Below, in pieces: positions 38,834 through 46,198 of a DNA stretch of 64,000 bases. The stretch covers positions 372,001 to 436,000 of the forward strand of contig NZ_LT629796.1 of the NCBI RefSeq assembly GCF_900106065.1, written 5' to 3'. The stretch's first letter is position 1. Each line of letters starts with the position of its first letter. The position numbers were made by a program, and so were the translations under genes. The notes beneath the pieces were generated by a model. The model searched no databases. It was not told where the DNA came from and saw nothing but the letters and a program-made list of their open reading frames with translations. This stretch comes from Pseudomonas mandelii (GTDB taxonomy: Bacteria > Pseudomonadota > Gammaproteobacteria > Pseudomonadales > Pseudomonadaceae).

Positions 38834-40249
38834 TTACTTCGCGTTTGCAGCCTGCAACGCATGCTGAGCGCTGCGCTTGTTCTTGATCCCGTAGCACACC
38901 CACATGAACGCGACCCAAACCGGAATCGCATACACCGAGATCTGGATGCCCGGGATCAACAGCATTACGCCGAGAATGAACACCACGAACGCCAGGCAGA
39001 CGTAGTTCCCGTATGGGTACCACAGGGCTTTGAATAGCGGCGTCTGCTTGGTCTTGTCCATGTGCTGGCGGAACTTGAAATGCGAGAAGCTGATCATCGC
39101 CCAGTTGATCACCAGGGTGGCAACCACCAGCGACATCAGCAGTTCCAGCGCGTTTTGCGGGATCAGGTAGTTCAGCAACACCGCAATCAACGTCACCGCC
39201 GCCGAAGCGAGGATCGAACGCACCGGCACGCCGCGCTTGTCGATTTTCGCCAAGGCTTTCGGCGCATCGCCCTGCTCGGCCATGCCCAGCAGCATCCGGC
39301 TGTTGCAGTAAGTGCCGCTGTTGTACACCGACAGCGCCGCCGTCAGGACTACGAAGTTGAGGATGTGTGCGGCGGTGTCGCTGCCAAGCATCGAGAACAC
39401 TTGCACGAACGGGCTGCCGCTGTAGGAATCACCCGACGCATTCAGGGTCGCCAACAGGCTGTCCCATGGCGTCAGCGACAGCAGGATGACCAGCGCACCG
39501 ATGTAGAAAATCAGGATCCGGTAGATCACCTGGTTGATGGCTTTCGGGATCACGGTTTTCGGCTTGTCGGCTTCTGCTGCGGTGAAACCGAGCATTTCCA
39601 GGCCGCCGAAGGAGAACATGATGATCGCCATGGCCATCACCAGGCCGCTAACCCCGTTCGGGAAGAAACCGCCGTGGGCCCACAGGTTGGTCACCGAGGC
39701 TTGCGGGCCGCCGTGGCCGCTGACCAGCAGGTAGCTGCCGAGCGCGATCATGCCGACAATCGCCACGACCTTGATGATCGCGAACCAGAACTCGGCCTCG
39801 CCAAAGACTTTGACGTTGGCCAGGTTGATCAGGTTGATCAGGACGAAGAAGCCGGCGGCCGAGACCCAGGTCGGAATGTGTGGCGCCCAGTAGTGGATGT
39901 ATTTGCCGACCGCAGTCAGCTCCGACATGCCCACCAGGATGTACAGGATCCAGCAGTTCCAGCCCGACAGGAAGCCGGCGAACCCGCCCCAGTATTTATG
40001 GGCGAAGTGGCTGAAGGAACCCGCCACAGGCTCTTCGACAATCATTTCGCCGAGCTGGCGCATGATCATGAAGGCAATGAAGCCGCAGATGGCGTAGCCG
40101 AGGATCATCGACGGGCCGGCAGATTTCAGTACACCGGCCGAGCCCAGGAACAGCCCGGTACCGATCGCGCCACCGAGGGCGATCAGTTGAATATGGCGAT
40201 TTTTCAGGCCGCGTTTCAGCTCGCCTGAATGCGAGTTTTGTCCACTCAT
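38834..40249 (-). CDS. Amino acid permease, AroP type (APC superfamily)
   Basis: A 471-residue amino acid:proton symporter with 12 predicted helices. LIALGGAIGTGLFLGSAG is the helix 1 signature of the AroP/PheP/GabP family, GEMIVEEPVAGSFSHFAHKY follows, and TAALSVYNSGTYCNSRML lies in helix 8. Aromatic amino acids are the likeliest substrates, but related members take up proline, alanine or GABA, so the symbol is not assigned. The ATG at 40249 (MSGQNSHSGELKRGL) is the family start. It is followed by a terminator-like hairpin. Confidence 0.88.
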   Translation of the reverse strand: MSGQNSHSGELKRGLKNRHIQLIALGGAIGTGLFLGSAGVLKSAGPSMILGYAICGFIAFMIMRQLGEMIVEEPVAGSFSHFAHKYWGGFAGFLSGWNCWILYILVGMSELTAVGKYIHYWAPHIPTWVSAAGFFVLINLINLANVKVFGEAEFWFAIIKVVAIVGMIALGSYLLVSGHGGPQASVTNLWAHGGFFPNGVSGLVMAMAIIMFSFGGLEMLGFTAAEADKPKTVIPKAINQVIYRILIFYIGALVILLSLTPWDSLLATLNASGDSYSGSPFVQVFSMLGSDTAAHILNFVVLTAALSVYNSGTYCNSRMLLGMAEQGDAPKALAKIDKRGVPVRSILASAAVTLIAVLLNYLIPQNALELLMSLVVATLVINWAMISFSHFKFRQHMDKTKQTPLFKALWYPYGNYVCLAFVVFILGVMLLIPGIQISVYAIPVWVAFMWVCYGIKNKRSAQHALQAANAK

Positions 40250-40540
40250 GAAAAGGGTCTCACGCAAGGTTTGATGATGTTCGTTAGACGTTGCTGCTCG
40301 GTTGCGATTTCAAGCAGCGCCGATCAAACCCCAGCGAAGGCAAAAGGAGTTCAGCGTTTTTACAACGGTCATGCGTCACCTGTTTGTTTTTATCTGTGAC
40401 GAAATCGAACCCGACACGCTTGTGGCGCGGCGGAGTGAACAAGGCGGATAGCCTTGAGGTTTGCGCAGATGCGCAGGAGGTCACAGTTAAAACGCGGCGC
40501 ATTGTACACCTGTAACCCCCTGCTGCCAGACACCGCTGGA

Positions 40541-40687
40541 TCAGCGCGTCGTTTGCCGGGATTGCCTGTGTCCGCCCCGAGGGTCTCGGGCGGCTGCAAA
40601 AACTGGGTCAGACCTTTGCGGGTCTTCGACGGGGACGACGAACAAATCGCCCTCGGGGGAGAAGTGGAGATGAGTCACGGCGTTCAT
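40541..40687 (-). CDS. Possible small protein (48 aa), strong ribosome binding site
   Basis: A 48-codon frame beginning MNAVTHLHFSPEGDLFVVPV. AAGGAGG ends 4-5 nt before the ATG, and codon third positions are GC-rich as in true genes. It overlaps by ATGA with a preceding minus-strand frame that ends in HNKKEAQ, suggesting translational coupling. The C-terminal half (RGGHRQSRQTTR) is basic and unremarkable. It lies 291 bp upstream of the permease gene on the same strand. No family was recognised; it could be a remnant. Confidence 0.4.
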   Translation of the reverse strand: MNAVTHLHFSPEGDLFVVPVEDPQRSDPVFAAARDPRGGHRQSRQTTR

Positions 40688-40734
40688 TGCGCCTCCTTCT
40701 TGTTATGCACCTGCACGACAGGCATGGAGCGCAT
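40684..40734 (-). other. Upstream overlapping short frame (16 codons or more)
   Basis: Reads MRSMPVVQVHNKKEAQ and stops on TGA within the ATG of the 48-codon frame. The same frame stays open further upstream to about 40875 (for example ALARLFQRRWQGEMRSM) without an ATG, so this may be the tail of a decayed gene or a leader frame. Confidence 0.3.
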
Positions 40735-41047
40735 CTCACCCTGCCAGCGCCGTTGAAACAAGCGAGCCAGAGCCTTGCAGGGTGGTTGAGCGACGTGTTT
40801 GCGGAAGGATTTCCTTACACACCTTCCGTGGACGTCAATCCAAGGGCTCAGAGGCGATAATCCGTCAGCTTTTCTTTACAAGCCGTAACGCAGACTTTCC
40901 AAATCAGATCAATCCGTAGGACGACTGCAAATTGACGTTAGGAAGCTTCCTAAGGAAAAGGTCGAGTTAGTTTTTTGTTTTTAATCGATAAACAGGCCCT
41001 GATAAAACAGAATAAAAAGTTCAAATAAATCTAATTTGATTATTTTT
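40735..41047. other. Non-coding, partly AT-rich interval
   Basis: Apart from the minus-strand open frame reaching about 40875, no gene is seen. From about 40965 to 41065 base composition turns strongly AT-rich, with runs such as TTTTTTG and AATAAAAAG, unlike the rest of the window. This forms the upstream region of the micropeptide promoter. Confidence 0.6.
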
Positions 41048-41076
41048 TTGCAATTTAAAAAGCTCTGGACTAGGTT
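41048..41076 (+). promoter_or_regulatory. Predicted sigma-70 promoter of the micropeptide/M29 operon
   Basis: TTGCAA (41048-41053), a 17-bp spacer and TAGGTT (41071-41076) lie at the end of the AT-rich tract, which could act as an UP element or H-NS-like target. The start would be near 41083. Confidence 0.45.
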
Positions 41077-41081
41077 TTCAG

Positions 41082-41113
41082 CGACTTGCCGAGACGCATC
41101 GACCGGCAAGTTG
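41082..41113 (+). promoter_or_regulatory. Stem-loop in the micropeptide 5' UTR
   Basis: ACTTGCCG (41084-41091) pairs with CGGCAAGT (41104-41111), extended by a G-U and a C-G pair, with a 12-nt loop. It lies just after the predicted transcription start and about 70 nt before the peptide ATG; it may stabilise or control the mRNA. Confidence 0.5.
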
Positions 41114-41180
41114 GCACGTTATTCAATGACTGAAAAACGCGCCGCTGCACTTACCGAAAAAGTCATCTAGGAGATTCACA

Positions 41181-41318
41181 ATGCAAGCACTTGAAAAAGA
41201 CTTGGAAACTGAACTGCAACTGGACGATTGGTTTGAAGCACCGACCCATGAAGCCGCCGTTGAAATGATGCAAGCCGATGCGGTTGTTCCGTTCGGCACG
41301 GCGATGTGGCCTCTGTAA
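41181..41318 (+). CDS. 45-residue acidic micropeptide, candidate precursor or leader peptide
   Basis: Reads MQALEKDLETELQLDDWFEA, then PTHEAAVEMMQADAVV, ending PFGTAMWPL. There are ten acidic residues and one Lys, so residues 1-33 are strongly acidic and helix-prone. The last 11 residues (V35-L45) are hydrophobic with Pro, Gly and Trp, the leader/core layout of a RiPP precursor. AGGAG lies 8 nt before the ATG. A terminator-like hairpin follows 10 nt after the stop, then a gene for an M29-type metallopeptidase. No known family was recognised. Alternatives are a regulatory leader peptide or a small protein subunit of the neighbouring enzyme. Confidence 0.65.
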   Translation: MQALEKDLETELQLDDWFEAPTHEAAVEMMQADAVVPFGTAMWPL

Positions 41319-41327
41319 GGCCCACCC

Positions 41328-41366
41328 GGCAGGCACGATCCGGCCGGTTGTGCCTGCCACTTTTTC
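41328..41366 (+). terminator. Terminator-like hairpin between micropeptide and M29 genes
   Basis: Perfect 9-bp arms GGCAGGCAC (41328-41336) and GTGCCTGCC (41350-41358), with an inner CCGGCCGG, are followed by ACTTTTTC. It is likely a partial terminator giving more peptide transcript than enzyme transcript. Confidence 0.7.
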
Positions 41367-41388
41367 TCGGTTTGTCAGGGAGGACTAC

Positions 41389-42354
41389 ATGGATAAGCAA
41401 CGCGCCATTTCGCATTTCCTTTACTACCTCGAACACCACCCTGCCGTTGCCGGCATCAACCCGGCAAAGGTCTTGCTCGGCCACACCGCTGATTACGAGG
41501 CACTGACCGGCGCCATCGCCGAACAGGCCAGTGACAGCCAGCCCTTCCGTTTCAGCACCATGCGCCTGGACATCGAGCCGACAGAAAAGCTGGCCCAGGC
41601 GATTGCCGAAAGCGATCTGTACATTTTCTTCTACGACTCTTCCACCCTGCCCAATCCTCGCCCCGACGGCCCGGAGTTTGTCCGTGCGCTGCAAGGTGTA
41701 ATGGCCGAGAACTGGAAGAAGTCGCTGCTGTTCAAGGATTACGGCGATTACTTCTACGACACTTTCAGCGTCACTCCGCAGCGCATAGCGGGTTTGAACA
41801 GCCACTTGATCCAGCGCATGTCTCACGCGACAACGTTGAGTTTCAAAGATGATCACGGCTCGTGGTTTGAAACACCGCTGAACAGCATCAAGAAGTGGAC
41901 CGACATCAACGGCATCGGCAACTTTGATTTGGCCCCCGGTGAAATTGCCACGCACAGCGAAGCGATCAACGGCCGGGTGAAGTTCATGGGGACCTTCCTC
42001 AGCACCATTCCGTTTGCCCGCAAGTACGGGGTGCTGGATTCGCCGCTGGAGTTGTGGATCGAGAACTCGACCATCCACAAGATCGCCACGGAAGTGCCGG
42101 GACTGGAACATGATTTCAACAAGTACCTGGAGGCCAATCCGTCGAACCGGCGCATTGAGGAATTGGGAATCGGCACCAATGAAGGCGTGAAGGCGCTGTA
42201 TGCCCGAAATGCCGGGTTCGAGGAGCGCCATTGCGGGCTGCATCTGGGGTTGGGTGGTGGGGCCAAGGGCAGCCATCATCTGGACCTGATCTTCTCCAGC
42301 GGCGTGTTGGCGCTGGATGATGAGCCGGTGTTTGATGGGCGGTTTGTTTTCTAA
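41389..42354 (+). CDS. M29 (aminopeptidase T/AmpS)-like metallopeptidase
   Basis: A 321-residue cytoplasmic protein whose C-terminal half carries the metal-site motifs of family M29 aminopeptidases. These are APGEIATHSEAINGRVKF (Glu185), IEELGIGTNEGV (Glu258), FEERHCGLHLGLG (Glu278, His285) and GSHHLDLIF (His297, Asp299), then a C-terminal VFDGRFVF strand. True M29 enzymes have about 400 residues; here the N-terminal domain is shorter (about 175 residues) and not recognisable. GGAGG lies 6 nt before the ATG. It is co-directional with the micropeptide 70 bp upstream, so processing of that peptide is a fair inference. It could also be a general leucyl aminopeptidase or a non-peptidase relative. 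Confidence 0.78.
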   Translation: MDKQRAISHFLYYLEHHPAVAGINPAKVLLGHTADYEALTGAIAEQASDSQPFRFSTMRLDIEPTEKLAQAIAESDLYIFFYDSSTLPNPRPDGPEFVRALQGVMAENWKKSLLFKDYGDYFYDTFSVTPQRIAGLNSHLIQRMSHATTLSFKDDHGSWFETPLNSIKKWTDINGIGNFDLAPGEIATHSEAINGRVKFMGTFLSTIPFARKYGVLDSPLELWIENSTIHKIATEVPGLEHDFNKYLEANPSNRRIEELGIGTNEGVKALYARNAGFEERHCGLHLGLGGGAKGSHHLDLIFSSGVLALDDEPVFDGRFVF

Positions 42355-42366
42355 GCAACATGAACC

Positions 42367-42500
42367 CTGTGGCGAGGGAGCTTGCTCCCGTTCGACTGCG
42401 CAGCAGTCGCAAAACCTGCCGCCACGATTTGCCTGACACACCGGGGTAGAGGGTTTGGGGCCGCTTCGCGACCCAACGGGAGCAAGCTTCCTCGCCACAG
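42367..42500. repeat. REPIN of the GTGGCGAGGGAGCTTGCTCC family
   Basis: CTGTGGCGAGGGAGCTTGCT (42367 on) and the inverted AGCAAGCTTCCTCGCCACAG (42481-42500) flank a spacer with internal dyads (GACTGCGCAGCAGTC). A close relative is at 49928. Confidence 0.88.
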
Positions 42501-42536
42501 GTTTATCTGCATTCTGAAGACCGGCTTTTGCCAGAC

Positions 42537-42572
42537 CAAAAAAAACGCCAACCCGAGGGTTGGCGTTTTTTA
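42537..42572. terminator. Bidirectional terminator between the M29 gene and rluB
   Basis: A 14-bp stem AAAAACGCCAACCC (42541-42554) and GGGTTGGCGTTTTT (42557-42570). The T-runs work on both strands for the convergent genes. Confidence 0.88.
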
Positions 42573-42587
42573 TTCGGTGCTTACCGA

Positions 42588-43886
42588 TTACTCAGGCTTG
42601 CGACGACCAAAGCCCGGACGCTGGCCCGAACCGGCTGGCGCACCACGGCGTTTGCCTGATGGCGCATCCTTGTCGACCAGAACGATGCCTGGGCGCTTCT
42701 TCGCCGGTGCCTTGGCCGGGCGCTTGGTGTCGGAAGGACGGTCTGCCACTGGCGTACCGCGACCCGACTCACCACGAGACTCGCCACGACCGGCTGGAGC
42801 ACCGCGATCACTGCGACCACCACTTGGAGCACCACGGCCTTCGCCACGTTCAGTGCGACCGTTGGCCGGACGCGGCGTGCGTGGACCGCGCTCGCCATCA
42901 GCGCGTGGCGCTGCTGGTTTGCGGGCTGGACGCTCGCCTTCGATTTGCGGTTCACGGGAGTCACGCGGCGTAGCAGCGGTCTGGTTGCCGATGGCTGGAC
43001 GCAACGAACGCACGCGCTCGGTCTTGCCCATTGGACGCGACGATTTACGCTGCATGCGGTCGAGCTTGTCTTTGCTCTTGGCGTTCATTTGCGGCATGGC
43101 CACTGGGGTCAGGCCGACTTCAGCACTCAGAATGTCGACTTCGTACTGGCTCATTTCGCGCCAGCGGCCCATCGGCAGGTCGGAGTTGAGGAACACCGGA
43201 CCGAAACGCACGCGCTTCAGACGGCTGACCACCAGGCCCTGGGATTCCCACAGACGACGAACTTCGCGGTTGCGACCTTCCATCACCACGCAGTGGTACC
43301 AATGGTTGAAACCTTCGCCACCAGGTGCTTGCTTGATGTCGGTGAACTTGGCCGGGCCGTCTTCGAGGACGACGCCTGCCTTTAGACGCTCGATCATTTC
43401 GTCATCGACTTCACCACGGACACGTACCGCGTATTCACGGTCCATTTCGTAGGACGGGTGCATCAGGCGGTTGGCCAGCTCACCGTCGGTGGTGAACATC
43501 AGCAGGCCGGTGGTGTTGATGTCCAGGCGACCGATGTTGATCCAGCGACCTTCTTTCGGGCGCGGCATCTTGTCGAAAACGGTCGGACGGCCTTCCGGAT
43601 CAAGGCGAGTGCAGATTTCACCGTCGGGCTTGTTGTACATGATCACGCGGCGTACCGACTCGGCGGCTTCTTCGCGCTTGATCACCTTGCCATCAATGGT
43701 GATGGCGTCGTGCATGTCGACGCGCTGCCCAAGGGTGGCGTCTTTGCCATTGACCTTGATGCGGCCGTGGCTGATCCAGGCTTCCACGTCACGGCGCGAG
43801 CCGACGCCGATACGGGCGAGGACTTTCTGCAGTTTTTCGCCTGCTGGGCCGATTTCCTGGTCGTCTTTCTGGTCGTTGATACTCAT
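42588..43886 (-). CDS. rluB: 23S rRNA pseudouridine synthase RluB
   Basis: A 432-residue RsuA-family enzyme that makes pseudouridine 2605 in 23S rRNA (E. coli numbering). The S4 domain is at about residues 15-75 (LQKVLARIGVGSRRDVEAWI). The catalytic domain includes GRLDINTTGLLMFT with the catalytic Asp, and NREVRRLWESQG. From about residue 270 a low-complexity tail rich in Arg, Gly, Pro and Ser extends the protein, probably a disordered RNA-binding tail also seen in other Pseudomonas RluB. The ATG at 43886 starts the conserved part. Confidence 0.94.
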   Translation of the reverse strand: MSINDQKDDQEIGPAGEKLQKVLARIGVGSRRDVEAWISHGRIKVNGKDATLGQRVDMHDAITIDGKVIKREEAAESVRRVIMYNKPDGEICTRLDPEGRPTVFDKMPRPKEGRWINIGRLDINTTGLLMFTTDGELANRLMHPSYEMDREYAVRVRGEVDDEMIERLKAGVVLEDGPAKFTDIKQAPGGEGFNHWYHCVVMEGRNREVRRLWESQGLVVSRLKRVRFGPVFLNSDLPMGRWREMSQYEVDILSAEVGLTPVAMPQMNAKSKDKLDRMQRKSSRPMGKTERVRSLRPAIGNQTAATPRDSREPQIEGERPARKPAAPRADGERGPRTPRPANGRTERGEGRGAPSGGRSDRGAPAGRGESRGESGRGTPVADRPSDTKRPAKAPAKKRPGIVLVDKDAPSGKRRGAPAGSGQRPGFGRRKPE

Positions 43887-44043
43887 CTGGGCACCTCCCG
43901 GTGTGGTCTGTTCAGGCGGCCCTGAATTGAGCGTCCTGAAGCGATGTAAAACTGGGTACTTTGGCAAAGGGATCGCCAAAGGGTCGCGAATCATACGCTC
44001 ATGGAAGCGTTCGCGCATCAGAGACTAGCTGATGAATGGAGAC

Positions 44044-44235
44044 TTACTTGCCTTTCCGCCGACCGGCGGCGCCAAGTTTGATCAACCGCAGCGACGCTTC
44101 GGCCAGCACCGTGCGCTTGTCGGACTTGTCGAGTTTCTTCCAGGCCCTGATCTCGCGCTTGCTGCGGCCGCAGCCGAGGCAGATGTCATCGGCGAATTTG
44201 CAGACGCTGATGCAGGGGTCTTTGGTTGAGCTCAT
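44044..44235 (-). CDS. DUF1289 small protein
   Basis: A 63-residue protein with the DUF1289 cysteine pattern: DPCISVCKFADDICLGCGRS with four cysteines that may bind metal, followed by RAWKKLDKSDKR and a basic tail ending GRRKGK. The function is unknown. The ATG at 44235 is chosen; the codon just before is TTG. It stands alone between rluB and a REPIN. Confidence 0.87.
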   Translation of the reverse strand: MSSTKDPCISVCKFADDICLGCGRSKREIRAWKKLDKSDKRTVLAEASLRLIKLGAAGRRKGK

Positions 44236-44260
44236 CAAATTCTCCAGGCAACACAGAACC

Positions 44261-44352
44261 CCTGTAGGAGCGAGCCTGCTCGCGATGAGGGAGTGTCAAT
44301 CGACATCGTTTTGCCTGACCCACCGCTATCGCGAACAGGCTCACTCCCAAAG
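44261..44352. repeat. REPIN: two inverted REP halves with a conserved spacer
   Basis: CCTGTAGGAGCGAGCCTGCT (44261-44280) faces TCGCGAACAGGCTCACTCCC. The spacer has GTCAATCGACATCGTTTTGC, matching that of the element at 38670. Confidence 0.85.
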
Positions 44353-44378
44353 GGGAATCGGCGTCCACATGATCCGGG

Positions 44379-45365
44379 TCAGTCGTCGAATTCGCGGCGT
44401 TCGGCTTCGATGGCTTCGGCCAGAGCCCGGGCTTCGGCCTCTTCGTCGCTCAATTCGGGTTCGGGTTTGTGCTGTTCGAGGGCAGCCACAGCAGCCAGAA
44501 GTTTCTCCCGCGCTTCGGCGACACCCAGCACGTCATCTTCCAACTCTTCTTCCGGTTCTTCTTCGACTGTGGCTTCAGGCTCGACTTGAAGTTCAACTTC
44601 GATTTCAGGCTCAGGCTGATCCAGCACCTCTTCGGAATCCGTCACCGCACTATCACGCAGGATGTCATCGAAGTCGGTCTTGAGCCCCTCTTCCATGGTG
44701 TCCAGTTCCAGCAACAGCGTATGGAAACTGGTCTCCTCCTTGGGTTCTTCCGGTTCGGCACTGGCATCCGCCAGTTCCTGCAAGCCTGCCGGTACCGGTG
44801 CGTCGTCAAAATCGAGCACCGGATCAGGCTCCAGCTCTCGCAACTCAGCCAGTGGCGGCAAATCGTCGAGGTTCTTCAGGTTGAAGTGGTCGAGAAACGC
44901 CTTGGTGGTGGCGAACATCGCCGGTTTGCCAGGCACGTCGCGGTACCCGACGATACGAATCCACTCGCGTTCCAGCAGGGTCTTGACGATGTGACTGTTG
45001 ACCGCCACGCCCCGCACGTCCTCGATCTCGCCCCGGGTGATCGGCTGGCGATAGGCGATCAAGGCGATGGTTTCGAGCATGGCGCGGGAATAACGCTGCG
45101 GGCGTTCTTCCCACAAACGGCCTACCCACGGCGAGAACTTTTCGCGGATCTGCAGGCGATACCCGGAGGCCACTTCCTTCAGCTCGAAGGCGCGGCCGTC
45201 GCAGGACTTGGCCAGAATCGTCAGGGCTTTCTTGAAGACTGGCGGCTCAGGGCGCTCGCCCTCTTCGAAGAGTTCGAACAGGCGTTCAAGCGATTGCGGT
45301 TTTCCCGAGGCCAACAGAAAGGCTTCAAGCAATGGCGCCAGCTCGCGGGGTTCAGTCAGGTTCAT
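44379..45365 (-). CDS. scpB: Segregation and condensation protein B
   Basis: A 328-residue ScpB that works with ScpA and SMC-type ATPases in chromosome condensation. Two winged-helix domains are in residues 1-180 (LEAFLLASGKPQSLERLFEL; RYSRAMLETIALIAYRQPIT). The remaining 140 residues form a very acidic, low-complexity tail not found in the shorter Bacillus ScpB (197 residues) but usual in Pseudomonas. The ATG at 45365 is 11 bp after the scpA stop. Confidence 0.94.
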   Translation of the reverse strand: MNLTEPRELAPLLEAFLLASGKPQSLERLFELFEEGERPEPPVFKKALTILAKSCDGRAFELKEVASGYRLQIREKFSPWVGRLWEERPQRYSRAMLETIALIAYRQPITRGEIEDVRGVAVNSHIVKTLLEREWIRIVGYRDVPGKPAMFATTKAFLDHFNLKNLDDLPPLAELRELEPDPVLDFDDAPVPAGLQELADASAEPEEPKEETSFHTLLLELDTMEEGLKTDFDDILRDSAVTDSEEVLDQPEPEIEVELQVEPEATVEEEPEEELEDDVLGVAEAREKLLAAVAALEQHKPEPELSDEEAEARALAEAIEAERREFDD

Positions 45366-45376
45366 GATTCAACTCG

Positions 45377-46198
45377 TTATTCGGCTCGGGCTCGCACGTG
45401 GATCGCCGCGAACGGCTCATTCTGCACCAGCTCGACCAAAGATTCCTTGACCAGTTCGAGGATCGCCATAAAGGTCACCACCACCCCCAGGCGTCCTTCT
45501 TCAGCGGTGAACAGCTCGACAAAGGGCACGAAACCGCCGCCCTTGAGCCGGTCCAGCACATCGCTCATGCGTTCGCGGGTGGACAATGCCTCGCGACTGA
45601 CCTGGTGACTTTCGAACATGTCGCCACGGCGCAGGACTTCGGCCATGGACAGCAGCAGCTCTGACAAACGCACGTCCGGCAACAGCTTGCGCGCCCGCGC
45701 TTCCGGGGCATCCAGTTTGGGCACCACCACGTCACGCCCGACGCGAGTCAGGCCATCGATGCCTTCGGCCGCCGCCTTGAAGCGTTCGTATTCCTGCAAG
45801 CGACGGATCAGTTCGGCGCGCGGGTCATCTTCTTCGTCTTCGATGGTTTCGGCCCGCGGCAACAGCATCCGCGACTTGATCTCGGCCAGCATCGCGGCCA
45901 TCACCAGGTACTCGGCGGCCAGTTCCAGGCGCACCGACTGCATCAGCTCGACATAGCCCATGTACTGGCGAGTGATTTCCGCCACGGGAATGTCGAGGAT
46001 GTTGATGTTCTGCTTGCGGATCAGGTACAGCAGCAGGTCGAGGGGCCCCTCGAAGGCTTCGAGAAACACTTCGAGCGCATCCGGCGGGATGTACAGGTCC
46101 AGCGGCATTTCCATGACCGCCTGGCCATAGACCATGGCGAAGGGCAGCTCTTGCTGGGCGCCGGGCTGACTGTCGACAACGGGTTCTACTGCAGACAT
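45377..46198 (-). CDS. scpA: Segregation and condensation protein A
   Basis: A 273-residue kleisin-type ScpA that bridges SMC heads. FEGPLDLLLYLIRKQNINIL is the family signature at about residues 48-67, and the C-terminal winged helix ends with VTFMAILELVKESLVELVQ. The ATG at 46198 abuts the yciO stop (46199) with no gap. Pseudomonas lack the MukB system, so ScpAB serves Smc or a related complex. Confidence 0.95.
   Translation of the reverse strand: MSAVEPVVDSQPGAQQELPFAMVYGQAVMEMPLDLYIPPDALEVFLEAFEGPLDLLLYLIRKQNINILDIPVAEITRQYMGYVELMQSVRLELAAEYLVMAAMLAEIKSRMLLPRAETIEDEEDDPRAELIRRLQEYERFKAAAEGIDGLTRVGRDVVVPKLDAPEARARKLLPDVRLSELLLSMAEVLRRGDMFESHQVSREALSTRERMSDVLDRLKGGGFVPFVELFTAEEGRLGVVVTFMAILELVKESLVELVQNEPFAAIHVRARAE

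Noticed and set aside
42382..43452. 356-codon plus-strand frame across the REPIN and into rluB
   Set aside because: It starts inside a repeat, passes through a strong terminator and is antisense to rluB.
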